This document shows, in pieces, positions 52,122 to 59,343 of a stretch of 64,000 bases of DNA. The stretch is taken from positions 4,064 to 68,063 of the forward strand of contig JAZUHH010000025.1 in NCBI GenBank assembly GCA_045641625.1, given 5' to 3'. Position 1 is the first letter of the stretch. Each line of letters begins with the position of its first letter. The notes below the pieces were generated by a model. It saw nothing but the letters and a program-made list of their open reading frames with translations. It did no database searches and was not told where the DNA came from. The position numbers and the translations under genes are program-made. The stretch is from UBA1723 sp045641625 (GTDB taxonomy: Bacteria; Bacteroidota; Bacteroidia; Bacteroidales; Paludibacteraceae).

Positions 52122-52478
52122 ATGAAAAAGATTGAGGCTATTATCAGAAAGACAAAGTTCGACGAGGTTCGCGATGCTTTGCTTGACGCTGGAATCGAAT
52201 GGTTCTCGTACTACGATGTTCGTGGTATCGGTAAGAGCCGTGAGGGTAGAATCTACCGTGGTGTAGTTTATGACACAAGCTGTATCGAGCGTATTCTGGT
52301 TTCTGTAATTGTCAGAGACAAGAACGTCGAGAAGACTGTTGAGGCTGTTTTGAAGGCAGCGCAGACCGGAGAGATCGGAGACGGTCGTATCTTTATCATC
52401 CCTGTTGAAGATTCTATTCGTATCCGTACAGGTGAAAGAGGAGACATCGCTCTCTATAATGCGGAGCAGGAGAAATAA
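52122..52478 (+). CDS. glnK: PII-type nitrogen regulatory protein
   Basis: A 118-residue protein starting MKKIEAIIRKTKFDEVRDAL, with the PII core KTVEAVLKAAQTGEIGDGRIF near the C-terminus. The T-loop reads GIGKSREGRIYRGVVYDTSC: the Tyr corresponding to Tyr 51, the uridylylation site of enterobacterial PII, is present. The residue at the Gln 39 position is replaced, and the loop is a residue shorter. That suggests ligand sensing differs from that of E. coli GlnK. The usual role is to block AmtB when nitrogen is plentiful. The AmtB gene lies 59 bases downstream and the porin gene 39 bases upstream. Confidence 0.92.
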   Translation: MKKIEAIIRKTKFDEVRDALLDAGIEWFSYYDVRGIGKSREGRIYRGVVYDTSCIERILVSVIVRDKNVEKTVEAVLKAAQTGEIGDGRIFIIPVEDSIRIRTGERGDIALYNAEQEK

Positions 52479-52537
52479 TCTCTGCCTCACTCTTCAGATT
52501 GCCTTTAAGATAAATACACATTATAAAACGAACGAAT

Positions 52538-53917
52538 ATGAAATATATTATATCACGCTCGAGATTCTTCAAAATTCTCGTAGCATTGGGAATGTTTTTC
52601 GCAGGTGCTTTCGTAACTACTGCATCTGCTCAAGAGGTGGCCGCAGAAGCCACTGCCGCTGCTGAATCTTCTATAGACCCTGTCGCAGTCGGACTTAATA
52701 CACTTTGGGTGGCACTTGGTGCAATGCTTGTGTTCTTCATGCAGCCAGGATTCTCTCTTGTAGAGGCTGGTTTTACAAGAAGCAAGAATACAGCGAACAT
52801 CCTTATGAAGAACTTCTTTGACTTCATGATCGGAACAGTCCTTTTCTGGGCAGTAGGTTACGGAATCATGTTCGGTGCGGGCGGCTTCATGGGTATGCCT
52901 AACTTCTTTGACATAGACTTCAAGGATTGTATGAGTGACTATGGTATTCCTAACTTCGCATTCCTTATCTTCCAGACAGTGTTCTGTGCTACAGCGGCAA
53001 CAATCGTTTCAGGTGCTATGGCTGAGCGTACAAAGTTCTATATGTACATGATATACTCACTTTTGATTACAGTCTTGGTTTATCCTGTCAGCGGTCACTG
53101 GACATGGGGTGGAGGATGGTTGTCAGAGTTCTCTATCGGAACTTGGACAAAAGGTTTCCACGATTTCGCAGGAAGTACAATCGTTCACTCTGTCGGAGGT
53201 TGGATGGCTCTAGTAGGAGCTTGGATTCTTGGTCCTCGTGTTGGTAAGTTCGCCAAGGACGGAAGCGCTCGAGCTATTCCTGGTCACAACTTGACAATCG
53301 CTGCTCTTGGAGTGTTCATCCTATGGATGGGATGGTTCGGATTCAACCCTTGCTCACAGCTTGCAATCGCATCAGTAGAGGATGCAACAGCTTCGACATT
53401 GGTATTCGTAAACACTAACATCGCAGCCGCAGTCGGTGGTCTTGCAGCAATGTTCGTGTCATGGATCAAGTACAAGAAGCCTTCTCTATCATTCACATTG
53501 AACGGTGTGTTGGCAGGTCTTGTAGGTATCACAGCTGGTTGTGATGCAGTAGCTCCAGCAGGTGCGGCAGCAATCGGACTAGTCTGCGGTATCTTGATGA
53601 TCTTCTCGGTTGAGTTCATCGAGCACAAGCTAAAGATCGACGATCCTGTAGGTGCAAGCTCGGTACACGGTGTCTGCGGATTCACAGGTACATTGCTAAC
53701 AGGTTTGTTCGCAGTAGATGGAGGTTTGTTCTATGGTGCAGGTATAGATTTCTTCCTAGTTCAGTTGACAGGTGCAGTCGTAATCGGCTTGTGGGCTGCA
53801 ACAATGGGATTCATCATCTTCAAGTCTTTGGATAAGATCCACGGTTTGAGAGTTGAGAAGAGAATCGAGGAGGAAGGACTTGACGTATATGAGCACGGAG
53901 AGAGTGCTTACAACTAA
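52538..53917 (+). CDS. amtB: Ammonium transporter with N-terminal signal peptide
   Basis: A 459-residue protein. An N-terminal signal-like segment (FKILVALGMFFAGAFVTTASAQ) precedes the Amt fold of eleven membrane helices. Visible landmarks are LVFFMQPGFSLVEAGFTRSKN, FHDFAGSTIVHSVGGW (pore His), PGHNLTIAALGVFILWMGWFGFNP and VGASSVHGVCGFTGTLLTGL (second pore His). It conducts ammonium across the inner membrane and is controlled by the PII protein encoded just upstream. Several Amt proteins have cleavable signals, so the extra N-terminus is not odd. It is the last gene of the operon; a hairpin follows at 53948. Confidence 0.96.
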   Translation: MKYIISRSRFFKILVALGMFFAGAFVTTASAQEVAAEATAAAESSIDPVAVGLNTLWVALGAMLVFFMQPGFSLVEAGFTRSKNTANILMKNFFDFMIGTVLFWAVGYGIMFGAGGFMGMPNFFDIDFKDCMSDYGIPNFAFLIFQTVFCATAATIVSGAMAERTKFYMYMIYSLLITVLVYPVSGHWTWGGGWLSEFSIGTWTKGFHDFAGSTIVHSVGGWMALVGAWILGPRVGKFAKDGSARAIPGHNLTIAALGVFILWMGWFGFNPCSQLAIASVEDATASTLVFVNTNIAAAVGGLAAMFVSWIKYKKPSLSFTLNGVLAGLVGITAGCDAVAPAGAAAIGLVCGILMIFSVEFIEHKLKIDDPVGASSVHGVCGFTGTLLTGLFAVDGGLFYGAGIDFFLVQLTGAVVIGLWAATMGFIIFKSLDKIHGLRVEKRIEEEGLDVYEHGESAYN

Positions 53918-53947
53918 TATAATCTTTTTCTAAAATGTTCAAAAATA

Positions 53948-53982
53948 AAAATGGGTTTGTCTGGGAAGATGAACCCTTTTTT
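53948..53982 (+). terminator. Rho-independent terminator of the nitrogen operon
   Basis: AAATGGGTT pairs with AACCCTTT around a 14-base loop in which GTC/GAT extend the stem; a T tract follows. Confidence 0.7.
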
Positions 53983-54330
53983 ATTTGTAATAAAATCTAT
54001 CTGCCGAGCCAAAATCTGTTTGTTGATTTCCCTTGCTTCTGTTTTGTATAGGCTTCCTTCTTTTGTTTTCCCTGTTTGATTTTGTTTAGAGGGAATTTTT
54101 TTGATGAGATTCCACCTGTTGTTTAGAATGTGGCATCTTTGAAAATTTTAAAAGATGCTGAGACAAGAACCCCTTGATTTTGATAAATGAAAATCTATTG
54201 GAAAGTATTTTGATGACAATACAACAAATTTGTATTTCGAGTAAAGAAGACATTGGATCGGAATTTTATGGAAATTTCATAGATTGTCGAAAAATAATCG
54301 GTAGATTATTAAGAGATTATCTTTTTTTAG
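53983..54330. other. Intergenic region with a palindrome
   Basis: No gene recognised (a 61-codon frame at 54174-54359 has no protein-like features). GCATCTTT (54133-54140) is inverted as AAAGATGC (54151-54158), an 18-24 bp palindrome that could be an operator or a hairpin. Confidence 0.45.
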
Positions 54331-54338
54331 TATCTTTG
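54331..54338 (+). promoter_or_regulatory. -7 box of the structured RNA
   Basis: TATCTTTG, exact consensus match, just upstream of the first hairpin of the RNA. Confidence 0.6.
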
Positions 54339-54344
54339 CACTCG

Positions 54345-54602
54345 CTACAACTTTTGTAGTATGACATATAAAAAGGCGTTTGTTGACGCTTGTACTTAAC
54401 GCACAGAAACTTAGCAACTTTTTGAAAGCATGTTGAGAACAAGGGTATAACAGATGTCTGCAATGGTGTGTATTAGCATGGCATTAGGTTTGTCGTGTTT
54501 GTATATTGCTTGCGTGGGCTTCTGTATTACCCGTTCTACATGTTTGGGTAATGCTAAGACCTCTGTGCGTGGAACGGTGAAATACTTTCTCACGCTTTTT
54601 TT
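54345..54602 (+). ncRNA. Probable structured non-coding RNA (own promoter and terminator)
   Basis: A segment of about 258 nt that has no convincing reading frame but many paired elements: CTACAA/TTGTAG (54345-54359), GCGT/ACGC around TTGTTG (54376-54389), and a perfect ATTACCC/GGGTAAT stem (54526-54532 with 54546-54552). It ends in a GCGTG/CACGC stem (54567-54571 with 54591-54595) that runs into seven T (54596-54602). A TATCTTTG box sits at 54331-54338. Signature strings are GCACAGAAACTTAGCAACTT and GACCTCTGTGCGTGGA; I recall similar segments ahead of small HTH genes in other Bacteroidales, unverified. It may be a free RNA or a leader of the downstream HTH gene with premature termination. Confidence 0.6.
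54567..54602 (+). terminator. Terminator at the end of the structured RNA
   Basis: GCGTG (54567-54571) pairs with CACGC (54591-54595), with an inner GTGA/TCAC alternative, followed by seven T. Confidence 0.65.
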
Positions 54603-54634
54603 ATGTTTTCTTGTGAAACGTAACATTACGAAAC

Positions 54635-54841
54635 TTGGCTGCAATACATATAGGACAAATAATTAAAAACGAGCTGGACAAACAGGGCAGAAAGGTCAGT
54701 TGGTTTAGCGAGCAAATAGGCAAAAGCAAGAGTGCTACGTTTGCACTTTTTAACCGTGCGTCAATAGATACGGGCGAACTTGAAAGAATTTCTAAGGTGT
54801 TGAACTTTGATTTCTTCAAGGTGTTTTCTGATAATTTATAG
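54635..54841 (+). CDS. Small helix-turn-helix protein (XRE-like), TTG start
   Basis: A 68-residue protein whose frame has no ATG. The TTG at 54635 gives MAAIHIGQIIKNELDKQGRK, then VSWFSEQIGKSKSATFALFN (the HTH, with the recognition helix around KSATFALFN) and ELERISKVLNFDFFKVFSDN. That is the typical layout of small XRE-like regulators in Bacteroidota (HIGQxIKxxL opening, 'SxDTxxLxRIS' middle, FF near the end). The start codon is uncertain. It lies 32 bases after the terminator of the structured RNA, so its expression may depend on read-through. A stem, AGTCTTGA/TCAAGACT, follows directly after it (54840-54858). Confidence 0.65.
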   Translation: MAAIHIGQIIKNELDKQGRKVSWFSEQIGKSKSATFALFNRASIDTGELERISKVLNFDFFKVFSDNL

Positions 54842-54858
54842 TCTTGAAAATCAAGACT
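54840..54858 (+). terminator. Hairpin after the HTH gene
   Basis: AGTCTTGA pairs with TCAAGACT around AAA; no T tract follows, so it may only stabilise or pause. Confidence 0.45.
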
Positions 54859-54884
54859 GAATGTACTGCTATTCAAAACCGTTG

Positions 54885-54919
54885 TTTGGGTAGTTGTGTG
54901 GGGTTATTGTTTAATTTTG
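54885..54919 (+). promoter_or_regulatory. Promoter of the zinc-ribbon gene pair
   Basis: TTTG (54885-54888), 23 bases, TAATTTTG (54912-54919), an exact -7 match, then about 50 nt to the ATG at 54972. Confidence 0.6.
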
Positions 54920-54971
54920 CAGCGGTGGAAAGAAGAGAAGTTCTTTTTGTTTAATTCAAAAAAATAAATTT

Positions 54972-55175
54972 ATGGCAATAGAATGTCTGTCTTGCGAATA
55001 TCGTATGGACGATAATGCTAAAAAATGTCCTAAGTGTGGTGCACCTGTTCCGCAAAATGGATTTCTTGCTCCTAATTATAAAATAGGTAAAGTTGTCCTG
55101 TGGATTGTTATTGCAATTAGCGCAGCGTTTGAGTTATATGTAAATTTAATAATAGGTGGATTTTTGTTAAAATAA
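54972..55175 (+). CDS. Small zinc-ribbon membrane protein
   Basis: A 67-residue protein. Residues 5-26 carry CLSC and CPKC pairs (a zinc-ribbon with the usual 'DDNAKKCPKCGAPVP' hinge). A single membrane segment follows (KVVLWIVIAISAAFELYVNLI). The zinc-ribbon sits on the cytoplasmic side if the helix is inserted N-in. It is translated with the following zinc-ribbon gene (six bases between them). No function is known. Confidence 0.7.
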   Translation: MAIECLSCEYRMDDNAKKCPKCGAPVPQNGFLAPNYKIGKVVLWIVIAISAAFELYVNLIIGGFLLK

Positions 55176-55180
55176 ATATT

Positions 55181-55666
55181 ATGGCAAGAAAATGTTATCA
55201 TTGCGGACATCTTATGAGCGATATTGCTAAAAAGTGTCCAACATGTGGAACTCCTGTTCTAGTGCAGGAGTCACAAACTAGTCCTTTTGGTACTATGAAC
55301 AAAAGTACACTTGAAAGAGGTAAAAATACTAAGGCAGAGGATGGAGTAGAGGAGTTGTCTGCTAATATAGCGCATTACTTCGATCTTGTGGCAACTTTTG
55401 CGATAGTTCTAGGTATTATAAATTTATTAATTTCTATTCCTGCGGTATTGGGTCTGGTATCGCAGAATCCTGTACTTCTCGTTGTTTTTTTACCCGTTAT
55501 AGTTGCAGAGATACTAGTTATTATTTATTTTCCTAGATTTATTAGGTGGATTGGAAGGATGATATATAGTGTAAATATGTTATTTTTCAATATGTCAACT
55601 ACACTTAAGAGAATAGAGATTAGACTTGCTCAAGAGGAAGAAAACAAGAAGAAAGATGTTGGGTAA
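55181..55666 (+). CDS. Zinc-ribbon membrane protein
   Basis: A 161-residue protein. It starts with a zinc-ribbon (CYHCGHLMSDIAKKCPTCGTPVL, residues 4-27) very like that of the small protein before it. A polar linker (residues ~30-65) and two membrane segments follow (VATFAIVLGIINLLISIPAV, NPVLLVVFLPVIVAEILVII), then a C-terminal amphipathic tail with basic residues. It is not recognisable as a named family beyond the zinc ribbon. It ends before the strong terminator at 55691. The pair is AT-richer than the next gene (murB). Confidence 0.7.
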   Translation: MARKCYHCGHLMSDIAKKCPTCGTPVLVQESQTSPFGTMNKSTLERGKNTKAEDGVEELSANIAHYFDLVATFAIVLGIINLLISIPAVLGLVSQNPVLLVVFLPVIVAEILVIIYFPRFIRWIGRMIYSVNMLFFNMSTTLKRIEIRLAQEEENKKKDVG

Positions 55667-55690
55667 ATCTTTTGTATAATCTCATCCCAT

Positions 55691-55730
55691 AATCGTTCAT
55701 CGGCATTCGCAGATGAACGATTTTTTTTTT
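55691..55730 (+). terminator. Rho-independent terminator
   Basis: AATCGTTCATC (55691-55701) pairs perfectly with GATGAACGATT (55712-55722), followed by nine T. Confidence 0.9.
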
Positions 55731-55740
55731 GTAGCATAGG

Positions 55741-55771
55741 TTTGCATCTACCAAATTTTTTCGTATCTTTG
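55741..55771 (+). promoter_or_regulatory. Promoter of murB
   Basis: TTTG (55741-55744), 19 bases, TATCTTTG (55764-55771): a textbook Bacteroidota housekeeping promoter, 25 bases before the ATG. Confidence 0.75.
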
Positions 55772-55796
55772 CCCAACAAAGACAAATTATATTCCT

Positions 55797-56825
55797 ATGA
55801 TTACTACAAAGCAGAATTTCTCGCTGATAAATAACAATACCTTCCGTATAGACAAATGTGCTAAGGTCTATGTGGAATATGAAACTGAAACGGATCTTGT
55901 TGATTACGTCAAGAACGGTGCGCTTAAAAACGGAAAATATATCTTCATTGGTGAGGGTAGCAACCTTCTCCTTACTCAGGATTTTGACGGGGTTGTGGTG
56001 CGTTCTCTCAACAAGGAGATCAGTGTTGTTGCCGAGAATGACAAAGAAATTTTTGTGAAGGCCGGAGCAGGGCTCCATTTCGATGACCTGATTGCCTATT
56101 GTGTTGAGAAAGGGTTTGCCGGCATAGAGAATCTGTCATTGATTCCAGGCACTGTCGGAGCCTCTGCGGTGCAGAATGTCGGTGCATACGGAGTTGAGGC
56201 CGGAGACAGAATTCACTCTGTCCGCATGGTGGATGTAGAAAGCGGAGAAGTTGTTGAGGCTGGCAAGTCGGAGTGCGAGTTCGGATATAGAATGAGTCGC
56301 TTCAAGAAAGATTGGGCGAACAGATATGCTGTTGTTTCCGTAACCTATCGCTTGGACAAGAACCCTGAATTTGTGCTTTCCTATGGTGGCCTGAGCAAGA
56401 TGATGGAAGGCAAGGAAATCTCTCTGCAGTCGGTTCGTGATTGTGTGATAGCAGTTCGAAAAGACAAACTTCCCGCAGTGGAGGAGTATGGAAGCGCAGG
56501 CAGTTTCTTCAAGAATCCTATTGTAAGCAAGGAAAGATATGACAAGGTGGTCAAGGTGCTGAGAGATGCGTGCGACGAGTCGGCTGTGCCTATGTACGAG
56601 GTTTCAGACTCTGAGGTCAAGATCCCGGCAGGCTGGCTTATCGAGAAATGCGGATGGAAAGGTCAAAAACGCGGCGAGGTCGGAGTCTGGCACAAGCAGG
56701 CGCTGATTCTTGTGAACTACGGAAACGGAGACGGCAAGGATGTCCAGGACCTTGCAAAGTCAATCCAGACCGATGTGTGGGACAAGTTTGGAATCGAACT
56801 CAGCCCCGAAGTGATAATGATATAG
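55797..56825 (+). CDS. murB: UDP-N-acetylenolpyruvoylglucosamine reductase
   Basis: A 342-residue protein of the type I MurB length. The FAD-binding part has GEGSNLLLTQDFDG, AGAGLHFDDLIAYCVEKGFAG, IPGTVGASAVQNVGAYGVEA and FGYRMSRFKKDW. The substrate domain has YGSAGSFFKNPIV (Ser proton donor) and AGWLIEKCGWKGQKRGEVGV. The enzyme reduces UDP-GlcNAc-enolpyruvate to UDP-MurNAc with NADPH in cell-wall synthesis. It has its own clear promoter and stands alone. Confidence 0.96.
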   Translation: MITTKQNFSLINNNTFRIDKCAKVYVEYETETDLVDYVKNGALKNGKYIFIGEGSNLLLTQDFDGVVVRSLNKEISVVAENDKEIFVKAGAGLHFDDLIAYCVEKGFAGIENLSLIPGTVGASAVQNVGAYGVEAGDRIHSVRMVDVESGEVVEAGKSECEFGYRMSRFKKDWANRYAVVSVTYRLDKNPEFVLSYGGLSKMMEGKEISLQSVRDCVIAVRKDKLPAVEEYGSAGSFFKNPIVSKERYDKVVKVLRDACDESAVPMYEVSDSEVKIPAGWLIEKCGWKGQKRGEVGVWHKQALILVNYGNGDGKDVQDLAKSIQTDVWDKFGIELSPEVIMI

Positions 56826-56963
56826 CAAAAGCGTAAACTTTTTCATTGTGTGAGCTTGTTTTGCCGATAAGTTTGTCAAAAAGTCGGAGAAATGGCATTT
56901 ATAAACAAAAATTATAGTAACTTAGCGGCGAATTCAACAATTATTAAGAAATAAATTTAGATA

Positions 56964-58310
56964 ATGGGCTTTTTTAGTAAGATATTCGGAAGCAAGGAAA
57001 ACAAAGAACAAGAAGTTCAACCAGTTGATAATAAAACAGTTCCTGTAGAGGAGAAACCTGTAGAGGAACCAGCAGAGGAAAAGGATGTAGAGACTCCTGC
57101 TGAGGTTAAGGAGGAACCAGCTGCAGAGGAGCCTAAATCTACGGAAACTAAAGCAGCAGGCTCAAACAACGCTGGCCAGGTGGATTTGAGCAAGTGGAGA
57201 ATCGCCCCTAACGGAGAGGACGGTACTCCTGAATTCCAGCCAAACGCAGAGGGCAACCAGCAGATGCAGGTGCTTTTGAAGTGCGATATGGGTGACGAGG
57301 AGTCTTTGACTGATGACAGAAGAAAGGCTTTGGTTGAGCAGGTGTTCAAGGGCCCAGAAGGCGTGAAACTTTTCGGACAGGACACTTTGATAGAGAATGT
57401 CTTCCTTATCTCATACATGCAGAATGTAATGGTGCCTAAGGCTCAGGAGGCGAACAACCAGAATGACTTGGCGGTGTTCTCGAACTTGATAGGCTTGTAC
57501 TCGAGAATGTTGGTTGCCAAGATCACAAGACTGGAAAAGTGGGTTGCAATCGGCTCGCAGGTGACAGGGTTCCCATTCGAGATGGGCAAGATGGCACTTG
57601 TCTTGATTCAGGACAAATACGCTGACGAGATGGTTGATGTGATGAGCAACCAGCAGAACTATAAGGTGGCAAAGAACGATATTGCTCACGAGCATTTCTC
57701 TCATTTCGCAGATTTCTTGAGAAGATGCGGATATGCAGGAATCGCAATCTCTGACGGAAAGCATCCGGGTGTGGCTATTCCTCTTGACCTGTTCTTTACA
57801 GGTGACAATGAGCCAAAGGTAGGCCAGATGGAGAATCCTATGTTGATGGGCGCAATGATTTCCTTCATGCAGGAGATTCGCCGTGGCATAGACGTGAACA
57901 CATTGCCTGCTGAAGACCAGGAGGGCTACAAGCAGATATTGTCTCGTATGCAGGGACAGATGTTCTACCAGATAGCAAATGCAGACTTCGTTGTCCCTAC
58001 AAAGAAGGATGAGCAGGGTCGTGAGTTGAACCCAAGCTTCCAAAACCCTGAGGGAACAGAGAGAATGCTTGCAGTCTTTACTGATGTTCAGGAGATGGAC
58101 GGCGCGTTCCCAATGAAAGACGGCTGGATCTCTATACCTACTCCGTTTGACAGAATTGTTGACATGATCAATTCCAACAACGGTGCCGGATTTGTAATCA
58201 ACAGCGCTTCCATCAGCGTTCCTGTGCCAAAGGACATGATGAACCACATTGCGCAGATGAAGGCTAACGAGGAGGAGAGCAAGAAGAAAAATGAGGAGAC
58301 TCAAAACTAA
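56964..58310 (+). CDS. SseB-like C-terminal domain protein with acidic linker
   Basis: A 448-residue cytoplasmic protein. A short N-terminal helix (MGFFSKIFGSKENKEQ) leads to a Glu/Pro/Val/Lys-rich low-complexity segment (residues ~17-75), a likely flexible tether. A central helical domain follows (about 90-320, with RKALVEQVFKGPEGVKLFGQ and HEHFSHFADFLRRCGYAGIA). The last ~110 residues have strands FYQIANADFVVPTKKD, ERMLAVFTDVQEMDG, DGWISIPTPFDRIVDMI and GFVINSASISVPVPK, matching the SseB ('enhanced serine sensitivity') N-terminal fold. The role is unknown. Its end overlaps the region before an OmpA-like lipoprotein gene, 13 bases apart, so it is probably the first gene of a unit. Confidence 0.65.
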   Translation: MGFFSKIFGSKENKEQEVQPVDNKTVPVEEKPVEEPAEEKDVETPAEVKEEPAAEEPKSTETKAAGSNNAGQVDLSKWRIAPNGEDGTPEFQPNAEGNQQMQVLLKCDMGDEESLTDDRRKALVEQVFKGPEGVKLFGQDTLIENVFLISYMQNVMVPKAQEANNQNDLAVFSNLIGLYSRMLVAKITRLEKWVAIGSQVTGFPFEMGKMALVLIQDKYADEMVDVMSNQQNYKVAKNDIAHEHFSHFADFLRRCGYAGIAISDGKHPGVAIPLDLFFTGDNEPKVGQMENPMLMGAMISFMQEIRRGIDVNTLPAEDQEGYKQILSRMQGQMFYQIANADFVVPTKKDEQGRELNPSFQNPEGTERMLAVFTDVQEMDGAFPMKDGWISIPTPFDRIVDMINSNNGAGFVINSASISVPVPKDMMNHIAQMKANEEESKKKNEETQN

Positions 58311-58323
58311 ATACGAGGAACTT

Positions 58324-59253
58324 ATGAGGAAACTAGTTTATTTTGCACTGTCGGTGATGCTCTGCACATCGTGTGTTCCAAAGAAGAAATATACTGAGTT
58401 AAGCGAGGAGTTGGACGACTGCTACAAGGCAAAGCAGGCTCAAAATTCCGCTTTGGCGGCAAATCGCCAGACTATCGAGGACTTGGAGTCTAACCGAGCT
58501 TCTCTTCAGAAGTCTATAGATGCTCTTGTAAAGGATACTTTGAACAAGGGCAAGAGCTTGGCCCAGAACAAGATTGACCTTGACAACTTGAAGAAACTTA
58601 ACAAGAAGCTTGCCGACCAGTTGAAGAACTCGAGAAGCGAGAGCGAGGTTAAGCAGCTGCTTGACCAGTTGTCGAGCATGCAGAACAAGCTGCAGAGCAG
58701 AGAGGACAGCCTGTCTGCAAAGGAAAAGGAGATGGCTTCGCTTACAGCAATGCTTGCCCGTCAGGACAGCATGATGAAGAACTTGAAGAAGAAGGTTTCC
58801 GACGCATTGACTAACTTCGAGGGCAAGGGACTTTCCGTAATCAACAAGAATGGAAAGGTTTACGTCTCTATGGATAACAAGCTGTTGTTCTCGTCTGGAA
58901 GCTGGGAGGTCGGCAAGAACGGTCTTGAGGCTCTTGAAAGCATCGGAGATTTCCTTGCACAGAACAAGGACATTCATGTAGTTGTAGAGGGACACACAGA
59001 CAATGTTCCCTACACAGGCAACGGATACATCATTGACAACTGGGATTTGAGTGCCAAGCGTGCTACAGCTATCGTTCGCGCATTGATCGGCAACAAGGAT
59101 ATCGACCCTGCCAGAATCACTGCTTCCGGACGTGCTGAGTTTGTTCCTCTTGATCCTGCTGACACAAAGGAGGCCAAGGCAAAGAACAGACGTACAGAGA
59201 TCATCCTTAGCCCTAACATGGATGAGTTGATGAAGCTTATCAGCAACGAGTAG
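58324..59253 (+). CDS. OmpA-family peptidoglycan-binding lipoprotein with coiled coil
   Basis: A 309-residue protein from the ATG at 58324, which starts a lipoprotein signal (LVYFALSVMLCTSC, lipidated Cys 17). An earlier ATG at 58291 is in frame but would spoil the signal. Residues ~25-165 form a long heptad-rich helix (LKKLNKKLADQLKNSRSESE, MQNKLQSREDSLSAKEKEMA). The C-terminal ~120 residues are an OmpA domain (VVEGHTDNVPYTGN, DPARITASGRAEF, KNRRTEIILSPNMDEL). It probably connects the outer membrane to peptidoglycan. Similar proteins serve as envelope linkers; none of the motility or secretion modules that often include them are here. It ends in the terminator at 59283. Confidence 0.85.
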   Translation: MRKLVYFALSVMLCTSCVPKKKYTELSEELDDCYKAKQAQNSALAANRQTIEDLESNRASLQKSIDALVKDTLNKGKSLAQNKIDLDNLKKLNKKLADQLKNSRSESEVKQLLDQLSSMQNKLQSREDSLSAKEKEMASLTAMLARQDSMMKNLKKKVSDALTNFEGKGLSVINKNGKVYVSMDNKLLFSSGSWEVGKNGLEALESIGDFLAQNKDIHVVVEGHTDNVPYTGNGYIIDNWDLSAKRATAIVRALIGNKDIDPARITASGRAEFVPLDPADTKEAKAKNRRTEIILSPNMDELMKLISNE

Positions 59254-59282
59254 CTAAGGCAACTCGTGACGGACAAATACAA

Positions 59283-59307
59283 AAAAGGAGCAGTCTGCTC
59301 CTTTTTT
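59283..59307 (+). terminator. Rho-independent terminator
   Basis: AAAGGAGCA pairs with TGCTCCTTT around GTC, with T afterwards and A before, so it may also act in reverse. Confidence 0.85.
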
Positions 59308-59343
59308 GATATTCATTATTCGTATAACAAAGAACTTTAGAAG

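Noticed and set aside
54411..54644. 77-codon minus-strand frame over the structured RNA
   Set aside because: The conserved-looking features in this stretch are stems and a terminator read on the plus strand; the peptide resembles no protein.
54454..54666. 70-codon plus-strand frame over the structured RNA
   Set aside because: It runs across a terminator and into the HTH gene in another frame; Cys- and Leu-rich without domain character.
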